64,000 bases of DNA, from NCBI GenBank assembly GCA_029213065.1, contig JARGPH010000001.1, forward strand, positions 186,001 to 250,000, read 5' to 3'. A program made the translations under genes and the position numbers. This document shows positions 42,723-51,481 of the stretch, in pieces (position 1 is the first letter of the stretch; the number at the start of each line of letters is the position of its first letter). Origin of the DNA: Verrucomicrobiales bacterium. GTDB lineage: Bacteria > Verrucomicrobiota > Verrucomicrobiia > Verrucomicrobiales > DEV007. The notes under the pieces are model-generated. The model saw nothing but the letters and a program-made list of their open reading frames with translations, ran no database searches and was not told the origin of the DNA.

Positions 42723-42840
42723 GGAAGGAACGCTCCTTCCGCTACTCCCCGCGCTACCCGGTTCGCCCGTAGCGGATTGAAACTCCTTCCGCTTCGCAGC
42801 GCATCTGCCTGTGGCTCCGACCGGAAGGAAATCACCTTCC
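42723..42840. repeat. hairpin repeat array GGAAGG...CCTTCC
   Basis: GGAAGGA-ACGC-TCCTTCC at 42723-42740 is a perfect hairpin. GGAAGG-N6-CCTTCC lies at 42823-42840. Between them AGCGGA (42771) can pair with TCCGCT (about 42788-42793). Each is followed by CGCT(A/T)C. The array fills the gap between the convergent HAD and secretin genes and may also end both transcripts. Confidence 0.7.
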
Positions 42841-42885
42841 GCTACGCCTTACGATGCGCGACCGCCTGGGTCTGCCGGATTCAGC

Positions 42886-45435
42886 CTATCGAGCCGGCAA
42901 TGGCTGGCGAACCGGCTTTTTCTTTCCGAAAAGCTTCTGCCCCAATCGCTTGAGCGGCTGTTCTTCCACCTGAACCTCTTCGACCATCTCAGCCCGGTGC
43001 TGGATCGTTGGAAGACCCGGCTCAGGAAACACTTGAGCCGCTTCCTGCCCCACATCGGTTCTGACATCTTCGTCGTAGCTCGAGAACACTGCCTCCTGGT
43101 CATCATGAACCACGATCGGTTGAATGAAAATCATCAACTCGGAGCGGCTTTTGCTCTTGTTAGTCGATTTGGCGGCACTGCCGAAGACCGGGATATTTTT
43201 CAATATCGGAATACCGGCTTCATCAACGGTTTCTGTTTCCGAGATGAGACCACCGAGAATGATCGTCGAACGATTCGCCACCGTAACCGTGGTATTCAAC
43301 TCCTGCTTGCCGATGATAGGAATATCATTTCCCGCTACAAGCTGTGTTCCGACAATGCGGTCGTTGATCTGAACAATATCAAGAGTGACCTCATCGTTGT
43401 CATTGATCGTGGGAAGCACCTCCAATTTGAGCACGACCTGTTTGAACTCAATGCTGGTTGTCACGGTGGCGTTGTTCACCTGTCCTGAAGCATCGGTGAT
43501 ACTCTGCCCCGGCACGGGAATTTCCTGACCGGAGGTGATCTCCGCCCGCTTGCCGTTCTGCGTGTAAACAACAGGTCGTGAGAGCACTTTGAATCGCTCC
43601 GTCGACTCCAGCGCGGTGACAACGACATCGAGTGACTGCCCGATCTGCCCATACAAATTCAAACCACTCGTGGGCCCGAACGGGGTCGTCACCAGCATGT
43701 CAGCGAGATTGGCGACATTGCCTCCACTGCTGATATCATTCCTTCCATTGAGGAGCCCGCCTGAAAAGCCTCCCTGGGTGAGATCGCTGCCGCGGAACGG
43801 AACATATTTTTGAAGAAAATCGACGCCGAACTGGGTGTCGTCACCGAGGCGAAGCTCACCGATCACAGTAGCGAGATAGACCTGAAGCGGCTTGCGATCG
43901 AGACGATCAATCATATCAAGAACAACCCGCTCCGACTCCGCAGATCCCATGATGATTATGCTGTTCGACTGGCGGTCAGCGATGATGCGAGTTTTTCCCA
44001 CGAGAACCGAAATGGGGGCCGATTCATCCACGGGAAAGGCAATCTGATCCTGGCGCTCATCCCCGTCGGTTGTCGTTTGATTCTGTTGGGTCCGGTTCTG
44101 CGCATTTTGATTCGTATTGTTCGCACCGGTCAGCGTAGCGAGCTGCGACGAAGTCACCGGCGTCTGACGGGTCTGGATCTGGCGCCCGCCCGGAAGCTGC
44201 GTCTGCCCTGTCCCGGTGTCCTGGAGGATGTCGACGATGACCGGTAGAATATCGATCGCCTTGGCGTGCTGGAGCTTCCGCTCAATCGGATCTTTCACCG
44301 TGGAGGGCTGATCAAATTCATTAATCAGACCGAGGATGTAGGCCACATCACTCGGAGAGGCCACCACCATAATCCGGCTGAGCCTGTCGTCCGGAATCAA
44401 CTGAGCAGCCGGCTGATCCGACGTGCCAATCCCATTGGTCACCTGCGCGCGTGTATTTCCGTTCGCCCGGTTGTTATTTCCGTTATTAGCATTTCCCCCG
44501 TTATTACCATTGTTCCCGCCCCCGCGGTTTTCGCCGTTGTCATTTTGCTGACCGCTCACCGTGCCCCGGTTTTCGCTCTGGCGTTCCCGCTCCACCATTC
44601 TCGCGTCCATCGCAGCCTGGATGATCTGCGCGACCACATTCGGCTCTGCGAAATCGAGCTTCACAAACTCGGTAATAAGAGGCGCATCGTCGACAGGGTG
44701 ATCAATAATCGAGCGCAGACGAATCAACTGACGCACAATCGGTGACGTCTCGGTAATAAGCAGCCCGCGGGGATTTGTCACCGGGGTGATCCGCCCGAAT
44801 TCGTTCAGAATAATGTGATTCCCGAAAATAGTCGTCGCATCATCAGGGCTGATGTAATCGAGCTCCATGAAGAAACCGACCAGCGACTCGCCGTCCGGCA
44901 GCAATTCCGGATCGGTGTAAATCACGACCCCCTCACTGAAAGAAGCGCTGCTGGCTCCTTTGCGCTCCCCCCCGAGGAGCACTTTGACACTTTCTTCATT
45001 CGGCTCCACCACGAGAATGTAGCCATTGACCAGCAAGGCAGCCTCGATTAGACGAATCGCCTCCTCTCTTGAAACCTCCGACGGCGTCACCAAACTGACC
45101 TGAGGTCCCGAGAAAATTGTATTGTCTTTCACAATCGGCTTATCAATGAGCCGCTCGTAGATACTGAGAATGTCGTTTACCGGGTTCAACGGAAACTGAA
45201 GACTGACACGGTCGCCAATCGGGCCGCCGCCACCTCCTCCGGGACCTCCCGGTCCACCGGGCCCACGCCCTCCGGGTCCCCCGCCACCGGGCCGCTGCAG
45301 ATTCGATGGGGCCTGACGCGTCTCCGTTTGATCATCGTCCTGAGCGAACGAGAAAGAAGCAGTAATCAAAATAAGAGCCAGCCCTACACAAAGCGTGGCG
45401 ATGCGGCTGTTCAGCCGTTCGAAAGGGTAAATCAT
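42886..45435 (-). CDS. gspD: type II secretion-type secretin (GspD/PulD family)
   Basis: Outer-membrane ring protein of 849 residues. It has an N-terminal signal peptide (ATLCVGLALILITASFSFAQ). A Pro/Gly-rich linker (about 45-75) follows, then N-domains with KH-like folds (SREEAIRLIEAALLVNGY, then RLIRLRSIIDHPVDDAPL). One N-domain holds an Asn/Gly-rich insertion at about 300-330. The secretin domain is near 580-790: SGQEIPVPGQ, VVLKLEVLPTINDNDEVTLDI, TTVTVANRSTIILGGL and SELMIFIQPIVV. No other secretion gene is adjacent, so the rest of the apparatus lies elsewhere, or this serves a type IV pilus-like machine. Confidence 0.88.
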   Translation of the reverse strand: MIYPFERLNSRIATLCVGLALILITASFSFAQDDDQTETRQAPSNLQRPGGGGPGGRGPGGPGGPGGGGGGPIGDRVSLQFPLNPVNDILSIYERLIDKPIVKDNTIFSGPQVSLVTPSEVSREEAIRLIEAALLVNGYILVVEPNEESVKVLLGGERKGASSASFSEGVVIYTDPELLPDGESLVGFFMELDYISPDDATTIFGNHIILNEFGRITPVTNPRGLLITETSPIVRQLIRLRSIIDHPVDDAPLITEFVKLDFAEPNVVAQIIQAAMDARMVERERQSENRGTVSGQQNDNGENRGGGNNGNNGGNANNGNNNRANGNTRAQVTNGIGTSDQPAAQLIPDDRLSRIMVVASPSDVAYILGLINEFDQPSTVKDPIERKLQHAKAIDILPVIVDILQDTGTGQTQLPGGRQIQTRQTPVTSSQLATLTGANNTNQNAQNRTQQNQTTTDGDERQDQIAFPVDESAPISVLVGKTRIIADRQSNSIIIMGSAESERVVLDMIDRLDRKPLQVYLATVIGELRLGDDTQFGVDFLQKYVPFRGSDLTQGGFSGGLLNGRNDISSGGNVANLADMLVTTPFGPTSGLNLYGQIGQSLDVVVTALESTERFKVLSRPVVYTQNGKRAEITSGQEIPVPGQSITDASGQVNNATVTTSIEFKQVVLKLEVLPTINDNDEVTLDIVQINDRIVGTQLVAGNDIPIIGKQELNTTVTVANRSTIILGGLISETETVDEAGIPILKNIPVFGSAAKSTNKSKSRSELMIFIQPIVVHDDQEAVFSSYDEDVRTDVGQEAAQVFPEPGLPTIQHRAEMVEEVQVEEQPLKRLGQKLFGKKKPVRQPLPAR

Positions 45436-45491
45436 GTCCGTGTTTGTATTCCTGAGAGAGCTCGTGCAGCGCTTCAGGCTTTGTGAAACCC

Positions 45492-45518
45492 CGGAACTTT
45501 CCGGAAGTTCCTATTTTT
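45492..45518 (+). terminator. hairpin plus T-run opposite the secretin leader
   Basis: GGAACTT-TCCGG-AAGTTCC (45492-45510) followed by TATTTTTA reads as an intrinsic terminator on the plus strand, yet the adjoining genes run on the minus strand. It may stop antisense transcription, or act as a stem-loop in the secretin mRNA leader. Confidence 0.4.
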
Positions 45519-45631
45519 AGTCTCCTTAATGAATCTTTATCTCATTCGACCTTAGCACTCAACCAAGCATATGCGTTAGCCGCCAAATTCCCTTTCTGGC
45601 GATTTGAGTGGAATGGAAAATAACAGTTTCG

Positions 45632-46960
45632 CTACTGAACCTCACTGGAAGCCTCTCCGCTCGAGAAGGTCGTCGTGATCAGGTCCCCTTTTGAGAGCTC
45701 TTTCGCGTCTCGAATGACATTACCATCCTTATCGGTCGTAATCGAAAATCCACGCTCCAGAACCGCTTTAGGACTTAACGAATGCATCAGGTTCGAAAGA
45801 GACTGCAACTCACGCGCCTTCCCTTCCACCGCCCGCCCCGTCAGCTCGGACAAGCGATGTGATAGAGACTCCAGCTGATCGCGAAAAACAGCACATTGTC
45901 GCTCCGGATGAATCGCGTTAAAAGCCCGCGAAGCGCTCTGAAAATCCCGTCCGGCGGCGTCCATTGCCGCATTGGTGACCTGATCGATCCGCTCTCCGAG
46001 GAAATCGACCGACTGAATCCAGCTCTGGATGCGTCGACCCGGCTCGCGCGCCTGAAGCTCACGCTGATGGCTCAACACCTCACGCTTTCGGTACTCGATT
46101 TCGTTTTCGACAATGGAATCGAGGTTCGCAGACAACTGTCCGAGATGGCGCAGAATCCCGGCACCGTCCGGAGCAGCATTCTCCGCCGCGGCGCTGGGAG
46201 TCGGCTCGCGTCGATCCGCCACAAAATCCGCAATCGTAAAGTCAATCTCATGCCCGACCCCGGACATCACCGGAATCTCACAATTGGCGATAGCCCGCGC
46301 CACGACCTCTTCGTTGAAAGACCAGAGATCCTCGATGCTTCCGCCCCCGCGGGAAACAATCACGAGGTCCGGCCTGAGATCCCCTTCCAGTGAGTCAAAA
46401 TGCGCAACACCCGCCGCGACTTCCTCCGCCGCGCCTTCGCCCTGAACCCGGGCCGGATAAACGAGAATCTTGAGCCAGGGAGCCCGCCGCCCGAATACAT
46501 TGAGCATATCGCGAATCGCGGCGCCAGTCGGCGAAGTCACGATACCAATCCGCTGCGGAAACGACGGCAGAGGCTTTTTCCTCTCAGGGGCGAAGAGTCC
46601 CTCCTCTTCGAGCTTTCGCTTCAGGGCCTCAAACTTTGCCTGAAGATCACCGAAGCCTTTTGGCTGAACCGTTTGCGCGATGAGCTGATACTGCCCTCTT
46701 GCTTCGTAGACCGAAATATTCCCGAAAATTTTCACCTGCTGCCCGTTCGCCGGCTTTACTGGCGACTTCGAGGCCGCCCCGCGAAAGAGGACGCAGGAAA
46801 GCTGAGCGGAGGCATCCTTCAAGGTGAAATAGTGATGCCCCGAACCGGGCTCGCGATGGTTGCTCACCTCGCCTTCGATCCATACCCCGCTGAACCGCCC
46901 CTCGAGAAGGGCACGAATATCCGTCGTGATATCGGCGACGGTGTAAACCAACTCAGGCAT
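45632..46960 (-). CDS. xseA: exodeoxyribonuclease VII large subunit
   Basis: Catalytic subunit of the bidirectional single-strand exonuclease. An N-terminal OB-fold (FSGVWIEGEVSNHREPGSGHHYFTLKD) is followed by the conserved RIGIVTSPTGAAIRDML, LVIVSRGGGSIEDLWSFNEEVVARAI and PVMSGVGHEIDFTIADFVADRREPTPSAAAE. A coiled-coil tail ends the protein. The length of 442 residues is typical. The small subunit gene xseB was not found next to it. It lies 4 bases downstream of rpe and is co-transcribed with it. Confidence 0.95.
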   Translation of the reverse strand: MPELVYTVADITTDIRALLEGRFSGVWIEGEVSNHREPGSGHHYFTLKDASAQLSCVLFRGAASKSPVKPANGQQVKIFGNISVYEARGQYQLIAQTVQPKGFGDLQAKFEALKRKLEEEGLFAPERKKPLPSFPQRIGIVTSPTGAAIRDMLNVFGRRAPWLKILVYPARVQGEGAAEEVAAGVAHFDSLEGDLRPDLVIVSRGGGSIEDLWSFNEEVVARAIANCEIPVMSGVGHEIDFTIADFVADRREPTPSAAAENAAPDGAGILRHLGQLSANLDSIVENEIEYRKREVLSHQRELQAREPGRRIQSWIQSVDFLGERIDQVTNAAMDAAGRDFQSASRAFNAIHPERQCAVFRDQLESLSHRLSELTGRAVEGKARELQSLSNLMHSLSPKAVLERGFSITTDKDGNVIRDAKELSKGDLITTTFSSGEASSEVQ

Positions 46961-46964
46961 CCGC

Positions 46965-47627
46965 TTAACCTCTCATCTGAGTAACCGCAGCGGCCATATC
47001 CGGTGCTTTGTAGAGTGAGGTTCCCGCGACGAGGACGTTGGCACCATTGGCGGCAGCGATATCAGCGGTCGTGAGATCAATCCCCCCGTCCACTTCAATA
47101 TGATAGTCGAGCCCCTTCTCCTCGCGATAATCCCGGCCGGCAGCCACCTTCGGCATCGTTTCAGCTTCCATGAAGGACTGCCCGCCAAATCCGGGAACCA
47201 CGGTCATGACGAGGAGAAGGTCGATTTGATCCAGAAAAGGAATCACCTCCTCGAAAGGCGTCGCCGGATTCAGCGCCAGCCCGCATTTCAGGCCGGCTTC
47301 GCGAATTGCCCGCAAGGTCGACGCGACATCGTGATCCGCTTCCACGTGCACCGTAATGCGATCGGCGCCCGCTTTGATGAACATCGGCAGATACTTGTCC
47401 GGATGCGTGATCATGAGATGCACATCGAGAGTCAGTTCAGTGTGAGGTCTCACCGCAGAGACAAACTGCGGACCGAACGAAATATTTTCGACGAAGTGGC
47501 CGTCCATCACATCGAGGTGAATCCAGTCGGCTCCGGCCGCGTCAGCTTTACGGACTTCTTCAGCGACAATCCCCCAGTCAGAGGCTAATACAGAAGGCGC
47601 AATAAGTCGGGTGTTGCAGTCACTCAT
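46965..47627 (-). CDS. rpe: ribulose-phosphate 3-epimerase
   Basis: Interconverts ribulose 5-phosphate and xylulose 5-phosphate in the pentose phosphate pathway. Family signatures: APSVLASDWGIVAEEVRK at the start, DWIHLDVMDGHFVENISFGP with metal-binding His and Asp, LDVHLMITHPDKY, VMTVVPGFGGQSF and EVDGGIDLTTA. A length of 220 residues is normal. It heads the rpe-xseA pair and is divergent from tadA. Confidence 0.96.
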   Translation of the reverse strand: MSDCNTRLIAPSVLASDWGIVAEEVRKADAAGADWIHLDVMDGHFVENISFGPQFVSAVRPHTELTLDVHLMITHPDKYLPMFIKAGADRITVHVEADHDVASTLRAIREAGLKCGLALNPATPFEEVIPFLDQIDLLLVMTVVPGFGGQSFMEAETMPKVAAGRDYREEKGLDYHIEVDGGIDLTTADIAAANGANVLVAGTSLYKAPDMAAAVTQMRG

Positions 47628-47695
47628 TTACCGGCATTATCTTCACGCTTTCGCCCATCCGCAAAAACTTTGTCATTTAATCACCGAATCTCTCC

Positions 47696-48220
47696 ATGGT
47701 CAGCAGCGCACCCGACAGCGAAGACGAATTTTTCATCGATTTACTGAGTGATCCCTACCTCATGAGTCAGGCAATGAGACAGGCTCAAAAAGCCTACATG
47801 GCCGAAGAGGTCCCCATCGGCGCCATCATCGTCCGGGAAGGCACGATCATTGCACGGGCCCACAACCAGGTGGAGACGCTCAAGGACGCGACCGCTCATG
47901 CCGAAATGCTGGCACTGACTCAGGCTCAGGAAGCGATGGGAGACTGGCGACTCAATGAGTGCGACCTCTACGTCACCAAAGAACCCTGCCCCATGTGCGC
48001 GGGTGCGATCGTCCATTGCCGGATTCGACGGGTCATCTTCGGCTGCAGCGATGCCAAAGGCGGAGCCGCGGGAGGCTTCATCAATCTCCTTCAACAACCG
48101 ACCTTGAACCATTTCAGCGAGGTCACCCCCGGGGTCCTCGAAGAGGAATCAATCGGCCTCCTCAAATCCTTCTTCCATGAAGCGAGGGCAAAAAAGAAAT
48201 CTGGCCTCAACCCTGAATAG
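47696..48220 (+). CDS. tadA: tRNA-specific adenosine deaminase TadA
   Basis: Deaminates the wobble adenosine of tRNA-Arg(ACG) to inosine. Zinc and catalytic residues are visible: H68-A-E70 in TAHAEMLAL and PCPMC at 97-101. The context EEVPIGAIIV and GCSDAKGGAAGG is typical of TadA rather than of cytidine or guanine deaminases. The protein is 174 residues, slightly longer at the N-terminus than E. coli TadA. It is followed 30 bases later by the metallo-beta-lactamase gene. Confidence 0.92.
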   Translation: MVSSAPDSEDEFFIDLLSDPYLMSQAMRQAQKAYMAEEVPIGAIIVREGTIIARAHNQVETLKDATAHAEMLALTQAQEAMGDWRLNECDLYVTKEPCPMCAGAIVHCRIRRVIFGCSDAKGGAAGGFINLLQQPTLNHFSEVTPGVLEEESIGLLKSFFHEARAKKKSGLNPE

Positions 48221-48250
48221 GGATCAAAATCTGCTCTTATATTTTTGTTT

Positions 48251-49606
48251 ATGCGTTTTCAGAATCTGGCTCGATATCCCGACATTGGCTCCAATTCCTA
48301 CCTGATCGAGTTTGGCGAGACACGTGCCGTCCTCGATGCGGGGACCCACCCGAAACACACCGGACTGGATACACTCCCCCTCTTTGACCGCGTCGAACCG
48401 GGAAGTCTCGATGCTATTTTCGTGAGCCACCCTCACCTCGACCACATCGGGGGGCTGCCCGTTCTCATCAACCAACAGCCCCAGGCTGCGGTCATCATGA
48501 GCGAGGCAACGCGGGATTCAGGTGTCGCTCTCCTTCACAATTCGGTGAGTGTCATGACTTCACAGAAGCGGGAACTGATGGAGCCGAACTACCCACTTTA
48601 CTCCCATCGCCAGATCAACGAGCAGGAGCATTTGTGGCACACCCGATCCGTGGGCGAATCTTTCTCGTTTGGAGAAACCGACCGGGTCCGCACCGAATTC
48701 TTCCGCGCCGGGCATGTTCCCGGAGCCGTCGGGATTCGATTTGAGCACGAAGGCGAAACGACCTTTTACACCGGTGATGTGCATTTCGAAGATCAAACCC
48801 TGACGCGGGGAGCCAATTTCCCAACCGGGGAAATCGATACGCTTATCATCGAAACCACGAGGGGCGAATTCCCCCGTGATCCCGAATACTCGCGGGCAAA
48901 GGAAAAGCAAAAGCTTGGCGAAACGATCGAGCGAATCATCTCACAGGGAGGCTCCATCCTCATTCCTGTATTTGCCTTTGGCAAAACCCAGGAACTGCTT
49001 CTCATGCTGCATGAGCTGCGCGACGAAGGCGTCATTCCGCACGTCCCCGTTCACATCGGAGGACTCTCCACCAAGATGACGACGATCGCCGACCGCCACG
49101 CGGACATGGACGGACGGTTTCACCGCGATTACCAGATTCTGGAAGAATTTGAAGACCTTCAGATTCTCGCGCGCGGTCGATCCGAACCCGAGTTTCATCC
49201 CGGAACGATCTACGCCCTTTCCAGCGGCATGATGTCCGAGCACACCGTCTCCCATCGCTTCGCGCGACGCATTCTTTCATCACCCAAACACGCCCTTCTC
49301 TTTGTCGGCTACGCAGACAGTGAAACGCCGGGCGGCAGGATCCTCGCGGCGGGCCAGGGAGGTCGAATCCAGCTAAACCAGGACTCCCCCCACGAAACGC
49401 CGATCGAATGTGAAGTCCATCGTTTTGATTTCAGCGGCCATTCCCCGCGAAACCAACTCGCCGACTACGCGGTTAAATGTAATCCGAAAAAGGTCATTCT
49501 CGTGCACGGCGACTTCCCTGCGAAGACCTGGTTTCAGGAAGAGCTTGAACGACGATTACCCCATTCCGAAATCATCATTCCCCGCCCCGGAGAGTGGGTC
49601 GAGTGA
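48251..49606 (+). CDS. MBL-fold, beta-CASP-type RNA-processing-like hydrolase
   Basis: A 451-residue metallo-beta-lactamase protein. The zinc motif is SHPHLDHIGG (His60, His62, Asp64, His65), with further histidines in AGHVPGAVGI, TGDVHFEDQ and FSGHSPRNQL. The inserted region GGSILIPVFAFGKTQELLLML and the late HGDFPAKTWFQEELERR match the beta-CASP/CPSF-like RNA exonuclease group. The ATG at 48251 is preferred to a TTG 6 bases upstream. Its likely role is RNA or nucleic-acid cleavage; the exact substrate is unknown. Confidence 0.85.
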   Translation: MRFQNLARYPDIGSNSYLIEFGETRAVLDAGTHPKHTGLDTLPLFDRVEPGSLDAIFVSHPHLDHIGGLPVLINQQPQAAVIMSEATRDSGVALLHNSVSVMTSQKRELMEPNYPLYSHRQINEQEHLWHTRSVGESFSFGETDRVRTEFFRAGHVPGAVGIRFEHEGETTFYTGDVHFEDQTLTRGANFPTGEIDTLIIETTRGEFPRDPEYSRAKEKQKLGETIERIISQGGSILIPVFAFGKTQELLLMLHELRDEGVIPHVPVHIGGLSTKMTTIADRHADMDGRFHRDYQILEEFEDLQILARGRSEPEFHPGTIYALSSGMMSEHTVSHRFARRILSSPKHALLFVGYADSETPGGRILAAGQGGRIQLNQDSPHETPIECEVHRFDFSGHSPRNQLADYAVKCNPKKVILVHGDFPAKTWFQEELERRLPHSEIIIPRPGEWVE

Positions 49607-49647
49607 CCTCGTTCTCCGAGCATCCGGAGATCCCCGACGATCCGACC

Positions 49648-49661
49648 GGGCCCGCGGGCCC
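49648..49661. repeat. perfect GC palindrome with GGCTACAGC flank
   Basis: GGGCCCGCGGGCCC is its own reverse complement and is followed by CCGGCTACAGC-like sequence. The same CCGGCTACAGC follows the CCGGTGG hairpin near 37366. It sits in the 70-base gap between the convergent MBL and lpxD genes. Confidence 0.5.
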
Positions 49662-49676
49662 CGGCTACAGCGCTCA

Positions 49677-50705
49677 CTACTCACCCAGCTTCGCCTCGAG
49701 CGCCTTGACCCGTTTCATCAAGGCTCCGAGCTGCTTGATGCGCATACTCTCACGCCGATTCTCCTTCAGCGGTTTTGCCGGATAACCAAAATAGGTGCCC
49801 CCCGGCTCGGTGATGGATTGAATCACCCCGGTTCGCCCGCCACAGGTAGTCTGATCTGCAATTTCGAGATGCCCCGCGATGCCACACTGGGCCGCGAGGG
49901 TCACGTAGTTACCAATGCGGGTGCTCCCCGAAATTCCCGTCTGCGCCACGATGATGCAATGCTTCCCGATGATGCAGTTGTGGCCGATCTGAACCTGATT
50001 ATCGATTTTGGTGCCCTCACCGATCACCGTCTCGCCAAACCGCGCCCGGTCAATCGTCGTTGATGAACCAATTTCGACATCGCTTTCAACCCGGACGATT
50101 CCGAGCTGCTCAATCTTCTGATGCCGCCCTTCGACAAACTCAAAACCGAATCCATCTCCACCGATGACCACACCGGGATGAATGATGACACGATCCCCGA
50201 TGATACAACCTTCGCGAACCGTCACATTCGGTCCGATTTCGCAATCTTCACCGATCACGGCACCTTCAGCAATGACCGTCCCCGCACCAATGCGAGAGCC
50301 TTTACCGACACGAGCCTTTGCCGCGACGGTCGCATTGGGCTGGACAGACACCTCAGACCCGTCAAGAAGCGCCTCAGCGTGCACGAAGGCCGCCTCACTC
50401 ACTCCGGCAACAAACACGGGCGGCTTCACACCGTGCTCGCGTATAATGGCGTCAAAGGCCATAATTGGATTCTCAACCTGAATCAAAGCGACGCCCTCGG
50501 GGACAGTCTCCCCCGATGAAGGGACGAGGACAACGCCTGCCGAGGTAGCCTCGAGCTGCTCGCGATACTTCGCGTTCCCGAAGAAGCTCACCCCATCGTC
50601 AGCGACCTGATCCAGAGAGCCGAAGCTGCAAATTTCCTTTCCGGCGTCACCTCGCAGGAGCTCCCCTCCCACCAGCTTCGCAATATCACCAATCGTTGTT
50701 TTCAT
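49677..50705 (-). CDS. lpxD: UDP-3-O-acylglucosamine N-acyltransferase LpxD
   Basis: Third enzyme of lipid A synthesis, adding the N-linked acyl chain. The N-terminal uridine-binding domain (IAKLVGGELLRGDAGKEICSFGSLDQV, GVSFFGNAKY) is followed by left-handed beta-helix hexapeptide repeats (VGKGSRIGAGTVIAEGAVIGEDC), the catalytic histidine region in QIGHNCIIGKHC, and a C-terminal helix (LMKRVKALEAKL). A length of 342 residues is normal. Order bamA-ompH-lpxD is common among Gram-negative bacteria, but a strong terminator lies before lpxD here. Confidence 0.95.
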   Translation of the reverse strand: MKTTIGDIAKLVGGELLRGDAGKEICSFGSLDQVADDGVSFFGNAKYREQLEATSAGVVLVPSSGETVPEGVALIQVENPIMAFDAIIREHGVKPPVFVAGVSEAAFVHAEALLDGSEVSVQPNATVAAKARVGKGSRIGAGTVIAEGAVIGEDCEIGPNVTVREGCIIGDRVIIHPGVVIGGDGFGFEFVEGRHQKIEQLGIVRVESDVEIGSSTTIDRARFGETVIGEGTKIDNQVQIGHNCIIGKHCIIVAQTGISGSTRIGNYVTLAAQCGIAGHLEIADQTTCGGRTGVIQSITEPGGTYFGYPAKPLKENRRESMRIKQLGALMKRVKALEAKLGE

Positions 50706-50722
50706 GATTTAGTTCGATACAC

Positions 50723-50750
50723 AAAAAAAAGCGACGGCACTGACCGTCGC
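50723..50750 (-). terminator. intrinsic terminator after ompH
   Basis: Read on the minus strand: GCGACGG, a six-base loop, CCGTCGC (50750-50731), then eight T residues (50730-50723). A perfect seven-pair stem directly followed by a U-tract. It separates ompH from lpxD. Confidence 0.88.
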
Positions 50751-50787
50751 TCCTTCCATTCATTCAGGAGGATTCTCCCGGTGACGG

Positions 50788-51360
50788 TTACTGCCCCGCG
50801 TTCAAAGTGCCGACAACGTCAGCGGTGAGGTCAGTTACTTTTTCAGAAGTATAAAGAATTGCTTTGTTAGCCTTAGGCAAAAACGACTTATCAAAAATCA
50901 GGTCAAGTCCCTGGGACTCAACGATGGTGTTGACCGTTGTTTTGATCTCAGCGACAAGCGTCGCCTCCATCTCGGTTCTTGCAGTATTCACTTCGGAAGC
51001 GGCTTTACGCTGCGCATCAGCAATCTCTTTGGCCTTGGCCTGACGCTCCGCAGCGAGTGCCTGGAGTTTCTCCATAGCGCCCTTACGTTTTTCTTCAGCC
51101 AGAGACGTGTCACGGAACACCTTGTCGAGCTCAGCCATTTCGCTGGTCATCTTCTGATAAACCGCCTGACGCTCGTCAAGATTGGCGCGCTTCTCATCCG
51201 CGAGCTCATTGATCTTCTTCACTTCGATTTCAGTCTTGTAATACTGATTCAGTGCCTCCTGCATATCGACCACTGCGATTTTGATATCCTGAGCGGATGC
51301 AGTGACAGATGTGAGGGCGAGACCAATTGCACAGAAAAGAGTTGGCAGAGAAAGCTTCAT
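50788..51360 (-). CDS. OmpH/Skp-family periplasmic chaperone
   Basis: Holds unfolded outer-membrane proteins between Sec and BamA. The ATG at 51360 starts a signal peptide (MKLSLPTLFCAIGLALTSVTASAQ); the open frame continues 38 codons upstream without meaning. The mature part begins KIAVVDMQEALNQYYKTE, the Skp signature, then a long charged coiled-coil hairpin (KINELADEKRANLDERQA ... RQAKAKEIADAQRKAASE), and ends with a beta strand. It lies 121 bases downstream of bamA. Confidence 0.9.
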   Translation of the reverse strand: MKLSLPTLFCAIGLALTSVTASAQDIKIAVVDMQEALNQYYKTEIEVKKINELADEKRANLDERQAVYQKMTSEMAELDKVFRDTSLAEEKRKGAMEKLQALAAERQAKAKEIADAQRKAASEVNTARTEMEATLVAEIKTTVNTIVESQGLDLIFDKSFLPKANKAILYTSEKVTDLTADVVGTLNAGQ

Positions 51361-51481
51361 GTTTTTCGTAAGAATAATCAGGGAGATTAATTTGTTCAGA
51401 TTCGAGTGGCCATCAATGATGACCGTAAGAGAGACGGTAGAAGCCCCTGAATTATTAGAGGCTTTCTTAGGCAAACCTCAA

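Noticed and set aside
42886-45435. A full type II secretion cluster
   Set aside because: Only the secretin is present; neighbours are DNA repair, sugar and HAD genes.
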